DNA from: an uncultured Bacteroidota bacterium
GTDB taxonomy: Bacteria; Bacteroidota; Bacteroidia; Flavobacteriales; Flavobacteriaceae
NCBI GenBank assembly: GCA_903837025.1
Contig: CAILTC010000644.1
Location: forward strand, 1 to 6,198
Direction of reading: 5' to 3'
DNA: 6,198 nucleotides
In this document: positions 5,850 to 6,198 of the stretch, piece after piece
How the letters are laid out: each line of letters starts with the position of its first letter
How positions within the stretch are numbered: position 1 is the first letter of the stretch
Made by a program: the position numbers and the translations under genes
Notes under the pieces: model-generated
What the model was told of the DNA's origin: nothing
Seen by the model: the letters and a program-made list of their open reading frames with translations, nothing else
Databases searched by the model: none

Positions 5850-6198
5850 CATTTAAAGAAAAAATACATACATTATTAGACGAAGCGCTTTTAGAAAAAC
5901 CAGCTGTTTTTTTGATAGACTTAAAAGTTACAGATGCTTTTAAAGTAATCGTAAATTTAGACGGAGATAATGGAGTGGCTTTGCAGGATTGTATTGATAT
6001 CAGTCGTGCTATTGATGCTAATTTAGATAGAGAAGAACAAGATTTTTCTTTAGAAGTAGCTTCGGTAGGAGTGGGGTCGCCATTAAAATTGGTGAGACAA
6101 TACAAGAAAAATGTAGGGAGAACATTAATAGTTAAATTAGCAAGCGAAACAATTGAAGCAGAATTAGTTGAAGCTAATGATAATTTTATAATTTTGTC
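5846..6198 (+). CDS. rimP: Ribosome maturation factor RimP, 3' end cut off by the window
   Basis: RimP binds the 30S precursor and helps its maturation. The visible 117 codons cover the N-terminal alpha/beta domain and the start of the C-terminal SH3-like domain. The family landmarks are [11 protein letters not shown] (39-49), the SRAIDANLD helix (53-61) and the signature [11 protein letters not shown] (70-80), which replaces the EVSSPGLDRPL form of proteobacterial RimP and is of the Bacteroidota type. GRTLIVKL near residue 91 begins the second domain. Family members are about 150 residues long, so roughly 35 residues lie beyond the edge. The ATG at 5846 has no Shine-Dalgarno motif. In most bacteria rimP is followed by nusA and infB, which I would expect just outside the window. 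Expression probably depends on the promoter at 5755-5783 and the leader hairpin. Confidence 0.
   Translation, partial: MTFKEKIHTLLDEALLEKPAVFLIDLKVTDAFKVIVNLDGDNGVALQDCIDISRAIDANLDREEQDFSLEVASVGVGSPLKLVRQYKKNVGRTLIVKLASETIEAELVEANDNFIIL

Noticed and set aside
5761..6105. 114-codon open frame on the minus strand
   Set aside because: It is the antisense of rimP and its promoter. The plus-strand frame is clearly RimP, and the minus-strand translation is Ser/Lys-rich without recognisable motifs.
1..6198. Search for a mobile element, CRISPR array, phage, toxin-antitoxin or defence locus
   Set aside because: No transposase, integrase, repeat-spacer array, terminal inverted repeats, or duplication of the tRNA 3' end as an attachment site was seen. 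The content is ordinary chromosomal genes.

Overview
The window looks like a piece of core chromosome from a Bacteroidota organism, most probably Flavobacterium or a close relative. Four things point there. The DNA is AT-rich. There are two good matches to the Bacteroidota housekeeping promoter (TTTG, 17-19 bp, TAnnTTTG). Start codons have A/T-rich upstream sequence and no Shine-Dalgarno motif. The protein families and their sequence flavour (a long DUF2723/GT117 membrane protein and a RimP with a Bacteroidota-type signature) also fit. The genus is recalled from sequence style and was not tested by a search.

Layout from left to right. Positions 2-838 (+) hold the 3' part of a calcineurin-like metallophosphoesterase gene whose start lies outside the window. 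Positions 913-1209 (+) encode a small thioredoxin-fold protein that has lost both active-site cysteines. It converges with a NodB-type polysaccharide deacetylase gene at 1240-1878 (-). A strong hairpin terminator (1898-1936) separates that gene from a 1091-residue GT-C-like membrane glycosyltransferase of the DUF2723/GT117 family (1961-5236, -). After a divergent intergenic region comes a tRNA-Gln(TTG) gene at 5473-5543 (+) with its own promoter and an intrinsic terminator. The last part is the start of rimP (5846 to the right edge, +). It is preceded by its own promoter and a short leader with a 9-bp terminator-like hairpin. A 12-codon reading frame runs across that hairpin and overlaps the rimP start as ATGA.

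The genes do not form one pathway. The deacetylase and the glycosyltransferase both plausibly act on carbohydrate or envelope glycoconjugates, but a terminator lies between them. rimP normally begins the rimP-nusA-infB operon, and the leader hairpin is a natural candidate for attenuation control of it. I see no mobile element, CRISPR array, phage gene or defence system, and no convincing new multi-gene system. The items most worth a second look are the cysteine-less thioredoxin, the rimP leader and the large GT117 protein.
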